Below, piece by piece: positions 1-12,183 of a stretch of 64,000 nt of DNA. This DNA comes from Nymphaea colorata. Lineage: Eukaryota > Streptophyta > Magnoliopsida > Nymphaeales > Nymphaeaceae. The stretch's first letter is position 1. Each line of letters starts with the position of its first letter. The notes under the pieces were generated by a model that searched no databases, was not told where the DNA came from, and saw only the letters and a program-made list of their open reading frames with translations. Location: positions 10,716,571 through 10,780,570 of the forward strand of contig NC_045151.1 of assembly GCF_008831285.2 (NCBI RefSeq). Direction: 5' to 3'. The position numbers and the translations under genes are program-made.

Positions 1-532
1 CATCCTCCACCTATCTTCTTCCCTTCCTCCTCTCAGATGTCATTTCATGGGCACAGGACATGCGTGTCCTGTTTAATTGATTTTGTTATCAAACGCTGTC
101 CACGGTACACAATAGACAGAACGAACGATTGGATCTTTGAGTCTCCCCTTTCACTGCTTTACACCTCTCCCTTTCCACAGCTCTACGCCTTCCTCTCCTG
201 CTTTACGACTTCATCTCGAGCAATCACCTCATTTCTGCAAGTCCATAGTTGGGTGAACAGCTCTTTTCAGCTTGTTTTCTCTCTCGCTCGCTCATTCTTG
301 TCTTTGATTTGCAGTTGATTTACAGTAACTAGGGTTGCCCCGTAGGCCCTTCTTGCCTGCGAAAAAGAATTTTTAAGTTATTTGCATTCAGAAAACATTT
401 TTTGTGGCTGCGTATCCCTCTCTCTATGTTTTTGTCTTCCTCTCGTTCTCTATCTTTCTCTGTCTTCCTTTCTGAAACACCCGAATGATCGCCCACAAGG
501 TTGTTGATCAGCTTTGTCTTTCCTCTTTGCAG
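1..532. other. Pyrimidine-rich stretch, no gene seen
   Basis: The left edge is rich in C/T runs. The open frames here are short and resemble no known family. A good 3' splice-site shape (tttcctctttgcag) ends at 532, so part of this stretch may be an intron or leader of a gene entering from the left. Nothing firmer can be said. Confidence 0.3.
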
Positions 533-563
533 GCGTCTTCCGCACTTCCTCCCAATTTCGAAT

Positions 564-2278
564 ATGTGGAATCACGTTGTTGAGGAAGAGGTAAATGTGT
601 TTCCCCTCTTTGCTTGCCCGGCTGAAATTTTATTTGAAATGTAATTTTATGACCCTTTATATTTTTGAACAACATATGTATACTGATTTTGATTCTATGT
701 AACGTCTGGCATCTTGCATACATCTGTCTATGGATTTCAGCTGCGGAACTTCTCTTTTGGCCAATATAATTTTGAGAATTTTTGGGCTTGTAGTTTCTCT
801 TCGTGTGTCGCTTTTTTTTTTCAAAGAAGCACGTTTCCATGGTAATGGGTCCGGCTGTCCAAACCAGAACCCAAGGAAAAAATGAAGAAAGCTAATTTCT
901 CTTGACTTGATCAGTGAACTGTACATGAAGTTTTTTCTTCCTTGGCTACTTTCGTGCCTACAGCATAGAAGTAGAACAAAGAGAAAAATGACATATGAAA
1001 GAGAGCTAGTACGGTCTTTTCGTAGAAGTATATTTGTTCAACTCTCTTGCCGTGAATAGTGAATTCTTTGAAGCTCTTTACATGGGGGTTGGCCCAACCT
1101 TCGGGTAAGAATTCTATGATGAAAGCAACAGATAGTGAATCAGCAATAGGCTAGAGAGCGAATTAAACGATTGGGTAATGGATGAAATCAGAGACCTTTG
1201 TAGCTTTTACCCTCATTATTTTTGTGGAGGTTTAAGAGGGGCCACCGATGCCAAACCAGATCAGATAAGTAGGCGTCATAAGCATGTTACAGTTTTGGCC
1301 TATATTTAAAATCTTAGGTAGTAAAACTGAGTGGTGAATACAACAGTAAAATTGAGATTCGACTAGAAATCAAAACCGCCTCTTTACCTCTGTTATCTGT
1401 CCATGAAAATACAATTGACAGGTTCCCTTTTGTCCCTACTGAGGGAGATCTTTTCTAGACAACTGATCCCCCTCCTCCTCTCTCTCTCTCTTTCTTTTTT
1501 TTTTCTTTCTTTCTTTTCTAGACAAATGAAACTCCTTTCTTGAGTCTTTGAGAAGAAAGAGACTTGAATGCTTTAGTTATACATGATTGTTCACTTGATA
1601 CACTTTCTGACCCTTGTTGAGTTTTCCTAAAACAGTAGAAAACTACCTCAAGCAAGAAAGATAAATGAAAAGAATGTGCAGTATCTACAACCAAGATGGT
1701 CCAATTATCTAAAGATAATCAAGTTTTTGTTGACCAAAACTTTTTAAGCTTAATTAGCAAAAATGATTATAGATTGTTGTAAAACATTTCAGATCTTTGT
1801 TTTTTTGTGTGATGAAAATGAAAAATATCTAGAAAATTTGTGACCTCAGACAAGATTTTTTTCGAGAAATGTGATATAAGCTAATATAGAGTCGTAACCT
1901 TATATTGATGTACTTATTTTGCTCAGCTTCGCCCCCTTGATTAGGTGATTGGAGTTCCAGATCTGACTTTTAGAAGCATATAACTCAACAAGTCATGTTC
2001 TTGAGGCACATGAATGAGTCTTCACTAGATATCTCTCTTTATTGCCGCATGAACTTGTCTTTTAGAATCTTGTCCTTTAATGACAATACATTCTCATTAT
2101 ATTACATGTCATTGTTTTAATTATATTTGATTATTTTAATATTTTATGATGATAATCTAATTATTTGTTTGTCTTTTAAATTTCTAAAATGCAGGAACCA
2201 GACGATGATGCATCTTCTAAAGTATCACATGGATTTGATGAGAAGAGTAGTGTGCAAGACATGAGACTAGTTATTTAG
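564..2278 (+). CDS. Candidate small two-exon gene, unrecognised
   Basis: Seen: an acceptor-like site ends at 532, and a 58-nt exon-like block (533-590) ends GAAGAG just before a GTAAAT donor. The block contains ATG at 564. A matching acceptor (tctaaaatgcag) ends at 2194, and an open block runs 2195-2275 to TAG at 2276-2278. The two blocks join in phase 0, so CDS 564-590 plus 2195-2278 would give about 36 residues. The peptide is acidic at the junction (VVEEEEPDDDASSK) and ends in MRLVI. AT-rich DNA suited to a 3' UTR follows. I do not recognise the product. It could equally be the last exons of a longer gene starting left of the window, a non-coding RNA, or chance. The intron would be 591-2194, with nothing else recognisable inside. 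Confidence 0.28.
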
Positions 2279-2580
2279 CGAGTTGTCATAGTTATTTTTG
2301 TTTTATGGCTTACAACAATTGAATATTTTAAACAATTTGTATTTTGTAGTTTTAGTTGATACATTTTACAGTAATAATATTTTGTTATATATATGAATGT
2401 ATTGAAAAAATTGATTTTGCTATAGTATTATGGATTGTATTATCGAATGTATTTATTTGCATATAACATGTTATGAATTTTATACTTGTTTTGATATAAC
2501 ATGTTCAAAAAATAAGATATCATGGACAAAACAAATATAATAGCCAAAACTGATTAGAGAAGAATAAATATAAACAAACA
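2279..2580. other. AT-rich intergenic or possible 3' UTR
   Basis: This is strongly AT-rich sequence following the stop at 2276-2278. It has several AATAAT/ATATAT-like stretches that could serve polyadenylation. No open frame of note. Confidence 0.3.
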
Positions 2581-2830
2581 CCATATATAACTAACCATGG
2601 AAGACACAAACATCGGACAGAATGGATAGATCAGACAAGACAAAAACAAACGTCAGACAGGACGGACAGAACAGACACACACGAAACAAACGCCGGACAA
2701 GAAGAACATAGTGTTCTGTTCTTAAAATCATCAAACGGTGGACAAGAAACACCATTGTCCATGAGAACAGGACAGTGGTGTAATGGACAGGACGTCTTGT
2801 CTGTCCTGTCTCAGTGGACAGCAATCAAAC
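2581..2830. repeat. GGACAG-rich degenerate repeat
   Basis: The words GGACAGGAC, GACAGGACGG and CTGTCCTGTC recur on both strands across about 250 bp, and the ends are AAACG-containing (caaacgtcag on the left, aatcaaacgac on the right). This looks like a small non-autonomous element or a short-period repeat. Its exact ends and a target duplication were not found. Confidence 0.35.
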
Positions 2831-3249
2831 GACCTCTCACTCGCTCATGGAGAGAAAAAGGGGTGAGAATAGGAACTCCATCTGGCAGGCAGTTTAACTA
2901 ATTTATTTATATATTATGTGCCCCTTAATTATTTGCATTGCACCTCTTAATCATTTATTTTTGTATTTAGGGACTTTTTGAATGAGTGCCCCTCTTTACA
3001 AAAGAACTGGTGTCAGTTGCTAGTTCGCTCAGAGCACATTTGACAATAGTAACAAGTTGTTCTAGTCTCATGAATTTATCCTAAAGATTGAGATAGATTC
3101 ATAGACTATGGTAACACCCTTGTTCCTGTTAAAAAAACAATCCTTTCCCATCGGCAACTCATCCAAAACTCTCTTAAAGATTTGATTCACACACGAAACA
3201 TGAAACATGCCAAAATTGAACAAATTTCACTTCCATAAGGTAGTGTTTG

Positions 3250-3440
3250 ATAGTTTCGGATATTAGATCTGAGGCTACACTAACATGGTGTTATAAGATC
3301 CTCAGTTTAAACAAAGTGAGGATCTTAGTGCCATGGATCTTAATTCTACATTATATGTAAAAAACTATATGGATTTAAGGTTGGATTATGGTGAGGGGGT
3401 TTCCAACCTTAAATCCATGGATCCAATATCATTGTAGATT
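3250..3440. repeat. Inverted-repeat (hairpin) segment
   Basis: Two hairpins lie close together. AGATCCTCA is answered by TGAGGATCT (about 3296-3327), and GGATTTAAGGTTGG is answered by CCAACCTTAAATCC (about 3371-3415) around a G-rich loop. Adjacent inverted repeats in a non-coding context suggest a degenerate MITE. No target duplication was identified. Confidence 0.35.
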
Positions 3441-4957
<1,517 letters not shown>

Positions 4958-5003
4958 ATTTTGAGTTCTTAATTAATGACAAAATCAAAGTACAAGCTGT
5001 CAG

Positions 5004-5234
5004 TAGGCCGGCCTGGGTGTCGGGCCGGGCTCCGCCCGTTAAGTTTATTTAAATTAAAAAATTAATTTTTTTTTGTTTTAATAGTATATATTTATTATTA
5101 ATAAATATAATTTATATTTAAAAAATATTTTATAATTAAAAAAATATTTTTTAATTTTGAATGAGTCGGGCCGAGCCGGAATCGAGACCGGGGCTATTTG
5201 GCGGGCCTGGGCCAAGCTCACCGGGCCACCCTTA
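5004..5234. mobile_element. hAT-type MITE with perfect 8-bp TSD
   Basis: A GC-rich-ended, AT-rich-centred 231-bp element. The left end reads TAGGCCGGCC and the right end GGCCACCCTTA, giving imperfect terminal inverted repeats. The 8-bp direct repeat GCTGTCAG flanks it (4996-5003 and 5235-5242), and by chance or choice of boundary the identity extends to 11 bp. The 8-bp duplication and TA-type ends fit the hAT superfamily. It has no coding capacity, so it is a non-autonomous copy. Confidence 0.75.
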
Positions 5235-5639
5235 GCTGTCAGTAATCTTTTTCAACAGTTAACTTGGATGTGGCAATTGTAATTTATTCAATTCAAATAC
5301 AGACGATGATGTTTGACAGTTTGTACATTTCAAAGTTAAAATACTCTATATCTTCCTCACTCCCACACACATCCACGTACATATAAAATTCAAAGTTCGA
5401 ACAAGTCTGGTATTTCTCTTTAAGATTCACCATCTTTATTGAATGTTCAATAAGAGGTAGTAAAACCTCCAATCGTTTGTTCCCATTGACTTTTTAGTAT
5501 ATATTTTTTTTTGTTTGTTTTTGTAAGTGGAACAAGTTGGTGACGGTGACGAGTATAAATCTCAACTTTTCTTAAAAGTGGTATGAAGTTTTTTTTCCAA
5601 TATCTTAACAAACAAAAAGTTACCTTTTGTAATTTGCAT

Positions 5640-5838
5640 ACAGAAGGATGAAACTTAAAATTTTTGGTGAGGGGGCTTAAATTAAAGTTTTTAAATTTTG
5701 ACACGGATCAAAATATTATTTTTTAAAATTTTTATATAGAACAAGTAATTTTTTTTTAAATTTACATGTTTTTTTTTTTTTAATTTTTGAGGAGGGAACA
5801 AGGCCTATACGGCCTCCCGTTGGCTCTGGCCCTGACTA
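5640..5838. repeat. Degenerate interspersed repeat
   Basis: A G-rich left part, a long AT-rich middle and a right end with words such as GGCCTCCCGTTGGCTCTGGCC. The same layout is seen in weaker form near 4446-4590 and in the element at 62282-62458. The ends were not resolved. Confidence 0.3.
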
Positions 5839-6532
5839 AAAAATACAAAAAGTAATATTAAGTTAATGTTCAGATTGGTTCCTTTTTAATGTCAAATCGA
5901 TCTTATCCTAAGGCGAATGGTTCTTTTTTAAATACCATTACACAAAGTTTTCAAACACATAACAGAAGTTGCTTCACGTGGTAAGGTTCCAAGGAGGGTA
6001 GGGTAGTTTAGTGACTAGGTGAGAATTTAGTTATTGATGATATTTTTTTGAACTATAAATAAATGATGATAAAGGCGACTCAGTGTAAAGCCTAAGTCAA
6101 ACTTTACGCTCCGCCATGGAGATCCCTCGGATAAATTGGCAGGCACTGTAATTGTGTGGAAGGTCATGGGCATTTGTTAACTGTAGAAGGTATTGTCTTC
6201 CAATCTTTTCTTTTACTCTAATATGTTATCGAGCCAGAGGGCCGCGCCGTCTTTAGCGACTGAGCCACCCGTCGTCCATCCCCGACGAAGACGACGGCTT
6301 GGGCTTTGGACAGTCGACTGGCCGGCTGGCTCGGCCGTCCAATGGAGAAGAAAAGGGACAGGAATGGTTGGGTTGGGGCGGAGCGCATTAGGGCATCCAC
6401 GTCGAATGCCGAGCCATTGCCTAGATTCGTGAGAGAGGAGAGAGATTTTCGTGAAATAAACGCCCAATTTACTGGAAAAGTATTTTTAAATCGAATATGT
6501 GAATTTTTTTAATCGCTTTCACTCCATCCCCT
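5839..6532. other. 5' flank of the TCP gene, no gene seen
   Basis: The first part is AT-rich. From 6225 to 6430 the sequence becomes GC-rich, with several CGACG/CGGCC words. Open frames exist on both strands but none matches a known family. It could hold upstream regulatory DNA of the TCP gene or an old repeat. Confidence 0.35.
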
Positions 6533-6663
6533 TCCTTTGATATCGATGATAATTTGATTCTCGGCGACGAAGCGCTAGGCGAAGGAAGGACGAACCGTGC
6601 CTGAGTGGAGAGAGAGACAAGCAGAAAAAGAAGTGAAGCTTCGGGCGTTCCTGTCGTTCGTTA

Positions 6664-6715
6664 ATGGCGCCCGAGGAGGGGACGAGGAAGCACCGTGGAG
6701 TTTGTCAAACAAAAG
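6664..6715 (+). promoter_or_regulatory. Possible uORF 1 in TCP leader exon 1
   Basis: ATG at 6664 opens a frame (MAPEEGTRKHRG...) that crosses the predicted leader-intron junction. Spliced to 7433, it reads about 22 codons and stops at TGA just after GGAGCT. If the intron is retained it also stops within a few codons. A short peptide upstream of the TCP start could lower its translation. Whether transcription starts upstream of 6664 is not known. Confidence 0.3.
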
Positions 6716-7432
6716 GTGAGAAAATTTTCAGTTGAATATTTTGTGCTTTCGAGATAGAGATAGACGTCCTTGAGCTGGGAGCAGGAAATCAGAAGCGTGT
6801 TTCAGGTTTCTTCTTCTGCTCTTCCTGTAGACTAGGTGGAAGCAAGCTAGGACAGCGAGATCTGAAATGACTTCTGCTTCCGCCTACTTTTAAGCATTTG
6901 GCTTTCCTTCGTAAGAACGGGTAGGCCAGATCCGTTGCTTAAGCGGCTAACTTTCCCCCGAATTTTTTTTTGTGCCTTTTTGTGTTTGGATTTGCTTCTC
7001 ATTTTCTCGTTCCTGAGGAGCCGATCTTTGTCTAGCTGTTCGTACTTTTCCTAGGGCTAAATTTTTTGAACACAATTTCTCGATTATTTTGCTTTTAGTT
7101 TGAGTAAGAATGACAGAGACCGACAGCACCGCGTTCACCATTAGATTCCCTATAAAATCTGCTGGTCCCTTACCGGGGTCACAGCCGGATTGCCTTTTCC
7201 CGGCTGTAGAAGGGCCAGGTCTCTCGTGTTGCAGGAGCTTAGAGGATTTTGATGGTTCAGATCATTTTTTCTTGTTAAAATAGAGACTGAGAAGGAGACA
7301 GTAATACTAACGCAATAAACTCTACTCTTCCGCCGTTTTGCTTCAAAAGCAGGCAGAGCATGAAGAACCTTCCTTTTGTGCTTTTATTTTCCCTTGTTTG
7401 CTGTTCCACTTAATTTTTCTTCTTTTGTTTAG
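6716..7432 (+). other. Predicted intron in the 5' leader of the TCP gene
   Basis: The donor AAAAG|GTGAG at 6715/6716 and the acceptor TTTTGTTTAG|GTGAAG at 7432/7433, preceded by a strong T-rich tract, define a 717-bp intron ending about 175 nt before the TCP start. The sites are read by eye. Leader introns occur in plant transcription-factor genes. Confidence 0.55.
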
Positions 7433-7549
7433 GTGAAGAAGGAGCTTGATTGAGGATTTCATTTCCCTCAGTGTCTAAAGGTGAAAAAATCTCGAGAAAA
7501 TTTAATTTGGGAGGAAGGAGGAAGCCGGTAACTCTACCAACTACCAAGC

Positions 7550-7582
<33 letters not shown>

Positions 7583-7592
7583 GGAGGGAGAG
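7550..7592. repeat. GA-rich microsatellite in the TCP leader
   Basis: A GAGAGA tract runs from 7550 to 7592 with small interruptions, a few bases before the two competing start codons. GA tracts are known binding sites for plant BBR/BPC (GAGA-binding) proteins. A role here is inference. Confidence 0.8.
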
Positions 7593-7597
7593 GACTA

Positions 7598-7663
7598 ATG
7601 AAAGCGGCATGGAAGCGGAAGAGACGCTCTCGTACGCAGCGAAGCGATCAAGGAACAATGTAA
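7598..7663 (+). promoter_or_regulatory. Overlapping uORF 2 across the TCP start
   Basis: ATG at 7598 lies 11 nt before the TCP ATG, in another frame. It opens a 21-codon basic peptide ([12 protein letters not shown]...) that ends at TAA 7661-7663, inside the TCP coding region. Its initiation context is weak (C at -3, A at +4). The TCP ATG has G at both -3 and +4. This arrangement would favour leaky scanning with some loss of TCP output. Confidence 0.45.
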
Positions 7664-8982
7664 AAGCTCTTCTAAACGAAGTGAGGCAGCAAACGGCGAC
7701 AACGGAAGAAGAAGACGACGACGACGAGGAAGAAGACGGAGGAGGAGGGACAGGAGGAGAGGATGAGGAGGAAGGAGAAGACGGAGAAGAGGACACGAAG
7801 CCGTCATCCTCTTGGAAGATGCAGCACCAGCACCAGCAATCTATGCAGCTGCAGATGCAGCATCCGCAGACGTCCAGGATCTTTAGGGTTTCGAGGGCGT
7901 CTGGGGGCAAGGACCGGCATAGCAAGGTACTGACAGCGAAGGGCCTTCGTGACCGCAGGGTGCGCCTCTCGGTGTCAACCGCGATTCAGTTCTACGACCT
8001 GCAGGACAGGTTAGGTTTCGATCAGCCCAGTAAGGCTGTGGACTGGCTCATAAAAGCTGCTGCCGACGCCATAGCAGAGCTTCCATCTCTGGAAGGCACG
8101 CTCTTGGACAGGCTGCCATCCGCCGGCCCCGACCAGGACCCTGCCCAACCTCTTCCTCTGAGCACCCGATCAGCCTGCAGCAGCACCTCTGAGACGAGCA
8201 GAGGCTCCGTTTTATCACTTTCACGCTCTGAGATACGCGTCAAGGCCAGAGAGAGGGCCAGGGAGAGGGCGAAGGATAAGGTCGTCACAGTTGCCACGAT
8301 CGCCACCGCAACATCGGTTGAAGAGGTCGCCTCCCAAAAATGCAACACGCAGCAACACCAACAACCCTACTCATCTTCCTCCTTCACTAACCTCCTCATG
8401 GACCTTCAGAATCAGCACCCCGGTTTTCCGTACAAGACCAGCAACAGGCAACCCGTGTCCGTGAAGAAGCCGGAGCCTCCACCAATGCTTTCGCCCGTCC
8501 TGGACTATTTCAATACGAACGCCGCCGCCTCCGTCTTCTCTCAGGGCAAATCTCAGGCCTCCTTGGTCATGCCCTCACCGAACCTCGTGAACTCGTCTCA
8601 GCTGATGAGCAGTGCTCCGTTGAACCCGCCTTGTAACCTGGGGTTAGTGGACCACCACACGGAACTCCAGCAATTCGCTTTCTTGCAAGGCAACCACGTC
8701 CCTGTCGCCAACTCGAACGACTACAACTGTTTCGCTGCCGGCTCCAATAGGGGGACCCTTCAGTCCAATTCGTCTGCATTGATGTCTCACCACCACCATC
8801 ACCAGAAGCTTGCCCCTCCGTTTTCCAACAACCAAGGAGCGTCCTCAGGGCTGCCGTTCTTCATCGGTCAAACGCAGGGAACAGGTGGGAGCCAGTTCCA
8901 ACCTGGGCTTGACGCTCGCCTTCATCTGTATTACAGCGACGGAAGCAGGCACACCGATCTGAAGGAAGAAGGGAAGAGCTGA
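7609..8982 (+). CDS. TCP2/24-like: CIN-class TCP transcription factor (TCP2/TCP24-like, miR319 target)
   Basis: A single-exon coding region of 457 residues. The start at 7609 ([13 protein letters not shown]) is the first in-frame ATG, and upstream in-frame sequence has no ATG. Residues about 37-65 are a run of Glu/Asp/Gly, followed by a Gln/His-rich stretch. The TCP basic helix-loop-helix DNA-binding domain spans about 101-160 ([20 protein letters not shown], then a helix-loop-helix with [19 protein letters not shown]). The basic part lacks the class I insertion pattern, so it is class II. Residues 205-224 ([20 protein letters not shown]) form the R domain, which with a miR319 site points to the TCP2/TCP24 branch. 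Residues 380-387 are encoded by the miR319 site. A short His run lies near the C-terminus. The family acts in the nucleus on GTGGNCC-type sites and limits cell proliferation in leaf margins. No frameshift or stop is seen, so it looks intact. The exact orthologue is uncertain. Confidence 0.93.
   Translation: MEAEETLSYAAKRSRNNVKALLNEVRQQTATTEEEDDDDEEEDGGGGTGGEDEEEGEDGEEDTKPSSSWKMQHQHQQSMQLQMQHPQTSRIFRVSRASGGKDRHSKVLTAKGLRDRRVRLSVSTAIQFYDLQDRLGFDQPSKAVDWLIKAAADAIAELPSLEGTLLDRLPSAGPDQDPAQPLPLSTRSACSSTSETSRGSVLSLSRSEIRVKARERARERAKDKVVTVATIATATSVEEVASQKCNTQQHQQPYSSSSFTNLLMDLQNQHPGFPYKTSNRQPVSVKKPEPPPMLSPVLDYFNTNAAASVFSQGKSQASLVMPSPNLVNSSQLMSSAPLNPPCNLGLVDHHTELQQFAFLQGNHVPVANSNDYNCFAAGSNRGTLQSNSSALMSHHHHHQKLAPPFSNNQGASSGLPFFIGQTQGTGGSQFQPGLDARLHLYYSDGSRHTDLKEEGKS
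8748..8768 (+). promoter_or_regulatory. miR319 target site in the TCP coding region
   Basis: The stretch ending GGGGACCCTTCAGTCCAA matches the conserved miR319/JAW target of TCP2, 3, 4, 10 and 24. The 13 nt at the 3' end (CCCTTCAGTCCAA) pair perfectly with the miRNA 5' part, while mismatches sit near the miRNA 3' end, as is usual for these targets. It is translated as RGTLQSN. miR319-guided cleavage is expected here. The miRNA gene itself is not in the window. Confidence 0.92.
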
Positions 8983-11225
8983 TGGCCTGTCAAGTGGTGG
9001 GCTCTCTTTCTCTCTCAGGTACCACCACCAATCGACATCTTTCTTTTATCTTCCTCATTTTACCCAAAGTGCAATACCATTATCACACACGAGGCAAACG
9101 GTTATTGGCCATCGATGTTGCCGTCGCATCTTTTTTTTCCTTTTAAAATTCGGATCATCGTCTCTGTTGTAATTGTTGCTATTATAATCTTTTAGTATGT
9201 TTTGCTTTCCCTGATCATGCGAGCATTCCTTTCGACGCATGCGTTGTCCTTGGTTGGTGCTGTCAATCGGCGGACTGTCTGTCTATCTGTTCCTTGTTTC
9301 TCGAGTGGTCCTTACCTTTTTCCTGCAACTGTCTCCATGGGATTGATGGCACCCGTTTTTGATTGATGGATGGATTAAATGTTTCCTGAAACCGCATGAT
9401 GGGCCTGCCACTGCCGCTCGTGGTAGGGTGCACAGAAAGCTGAGAAAATACGGTGCTTGAACAAAACTCTTTCCTTTTAATATCAGATACCTGAAATGCA
9501 GTAGGGGGCCGAGGCAGGCCGTTTGAAAGCTCTTAATGAAGACGAGAAGCGTCATAAGTACAGCTGCATGCAGTTAGCATGAGCACCGCTTGAAAGCTCG
9601 TGGGATTAATACTTTGAAATTATGAGATCCATCGGCGTGTGCCATCTTCGTCAACAGCTCCATTAGTTTTATGGTGCATTCCCTTCCGCGTGGGCCTTGA
9701 GCTCGGGGCTGTTCTGCCTCTTCCTCCCCTGATTTAGGATGTTGGATATATCACATTCTTATGTGCCACATGGATCACATTAAGTATGGGATCCACACAC
9801 TTGCAGGTTTTCCGGACCGCTTGCCCTTATGAGTGTGCTGTAGAAAAATGGAAAAACATTAAAAGGACACATTGTGCAGCAGAAAAAGACGGAACCATTG
9901 TTATAACAGCTTTAATGAGTTCCCTGAAAAGCACGTGACAGCCTTACCAGAAGGGTTTCAAGCTGAGAAATTGAGTTCCGATAAAGAAACTTGTTTGGGA
10001 TGAAGAAACTCCCGAGCATACAGGAAGTGAAGCACGACTGTGCAAGAGCAACAAACTTGGCTTAGACTTGGTTTCGGAATTGAGCCTCTTCACAAGAGTA
10101 ATTCCATATTGGAAAGGTAAGATGCGGGGTCCATAACACCGTATTCACGAAAAGTTAAAATAAATAAGTTAGAATCACATATAACATCTTCACGTCAATG
10201 GCAAAGCAAGTAATTTTATCTAATGGAAAGAATCTTCTAATCAAATTTCAAAGTAAAAATAAAGAGTTCTAATCTTTTGGATTAACTCAAATTTTAAAGT
10301 AGAAACAAAAAATTTGCAATTTTTTTAGCTATCAAAATAAAATGGTTTCTGTTATTTTGTGTTATATGTAAAGAAAAACTATGACCATGTGTCACAAAAT
10401 CTAGCATAATATGAAAATATGTCTTATTTATTTTTATAAATTATAATCTTAATTTCTATATTTTCGTGAATTTATATTTTAAAATGTATGTTCTTGGTAC
10501 TGTTAGAAAAGCTTCTTGAAAATATTGACATATGTTTCATAAATTTTGTTATGCCTGTCATGTTTTCAAACGATTTTCTACATCCTAAGCTAAAAGGTAG
10601 CGGCATTTTCTATATTTTAACAATAATAAAATAAGAAACGTTAGTTTTGTTCATTTCCATCTTTTAACGGCAACCGAAGATGTGTAGAGTAAATATAAAT
10701 TTTTTAAACTGAACAGTGAATTTTGTTACATTTATCGAACGTAAAACAATAATTTTGTAAAGGAATGCTTTCAAGCTTTTCATTATGTTTAGGTCTTATA
10801 CAAGAATATATCAGAAAATTCGTCCGCAAGATGAATTTGAAATTTAAAGGCAGATCCTTTTCTCAACTTAAAATGACGTGTACTTGGTTTGCATATTTTT
10901 ATTTTTAAGGGCAAAAAGATTAAAGTTAAGAATAATTTGAGGGACAATTGAAAAAAAAAAAACGATAAGGGCACTCAGGTTACTTAAATAAAGGAATGGT
11001 TACAACAAAAATACTTTTGAAGGCAAATTTGTAAGGCGGTGTGGGCAACTGCTGTCCCAAGTATAACATGGCTCCACTACTGCTTCGCATTCTCCTTTTA
11101 CAGCCTGCTCACCACCTATATTTATTTTCAAGGTCATTTTTGCGGTTTCTTTGGGTTCTAAGTTTTGGAGAGAAATAAATGTGCATACTTATGTGGTTTA
11201 CATTCATCTTATTTATGGTGATATT
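8983..11225. other. TCP 3' region and intergenic DNA
   Basis: The first few hundred bases, with T-rich stretches, are the likely 3' UTR. The rest is AT-rich DNA without a recognisable gene, repeat boundary or RNA. Confidence 0.4.
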
Positions 11226-11415
11226 ACTTCTTTCTAAATATCTATCTGATAAAATTCTTGTACTATTCGGCGATCTTAATGCATTTTTGTCCCTTTATGG
11301 TTATTTGAAGATCGTGAGACGCTTTACTTCTTTCTATATGTCTATCAAATAAGATTCTTGTACAATTGGTGATCTTAATGCATTTTTGGATGGTTATTTC
11401 AAGATCGTGAGATGC
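11226..11415. repeat. 100-bp tandem duplication (two copies)
   Basis: Two diverged copies, starting ACTTCTTTCTA at 11226 and 11326, share words such as GATCTTAATGCATTTTTG and AAGATCGTGAGA. Non-coding. Confidence 0.8.
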
Positions 11416-12124
11416 TACTGTAACTTATAAACAAATTTTTAGATTATGTACAGAGATAGGATATAGGTGTCACAATATCCTTAGGTAGATACAAGCACAT
11501 GCATCCACTAAAATTTCAGAAGCATTGATAATTTGGTTTATGAAATGTGAATTGTGAACTCCTTCAGCCTTCGGATTTGTGCCACCAACGAAGAAATGAT
11601 TGTCTATTATGTGTAAGGTTAAGTTTAAACCTGTTCATGAAGTTCTGTTATGCATGAATAGAAGATATTAACTAGCAGTGCTTATTCTAAGGATATCAAT
11701 AGGTCTCCATGATATCATATTCCGATTCAGTGTCATTATATTTAATTCATCCCAGTGAATTTCAAAATAATGTAGAAATAATTTACCATCTTTATAGCAT
11801 TAGATCCTGTTTTCTTAAAAAGCAAAATAAAATTGAAATTTGAGTTTATGGAAGTAAAGGTACTTGCATTTATTGTTGCTGTGCTGGTCGTTCTAGTTAC
11901 TACTGCTTTTTTACTTATCTACATAAAACAGCCAGTCAAAATGATTTAATTGAAATGAAACTTGACTTAGTCTTACTTTATTATTTTAGTTAATATCACT
12001 TATGAATCTCAAGCTATACTTTACATATTAGTAAAGACCGTAAATTGTTATCAAAGGACGCAAAGGAGGTATGAGAAGACTGCCAGATGTACGAATCATA
12101 TCCCGCAGTCTTGTCCAGGAGAAA

Positions 12125-12183
<59 letters not shown>

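Noticed and set aside
7450-7608. Open frame continuing 53 codons upstream of the TCP ATG
   Set aside because: It has no ATG; the upstream part begins from TTG and runs through the GA microsatellite. The first in-frame ATG at 7609 with a strong context is the start.
7410-7925. 171-codon open frame on the minus strand over the TCP gene
   Set aside because: A Ser/Pro/Leu-rich shadow of the acidic Glu/Asp codons on the other strand; no domain.
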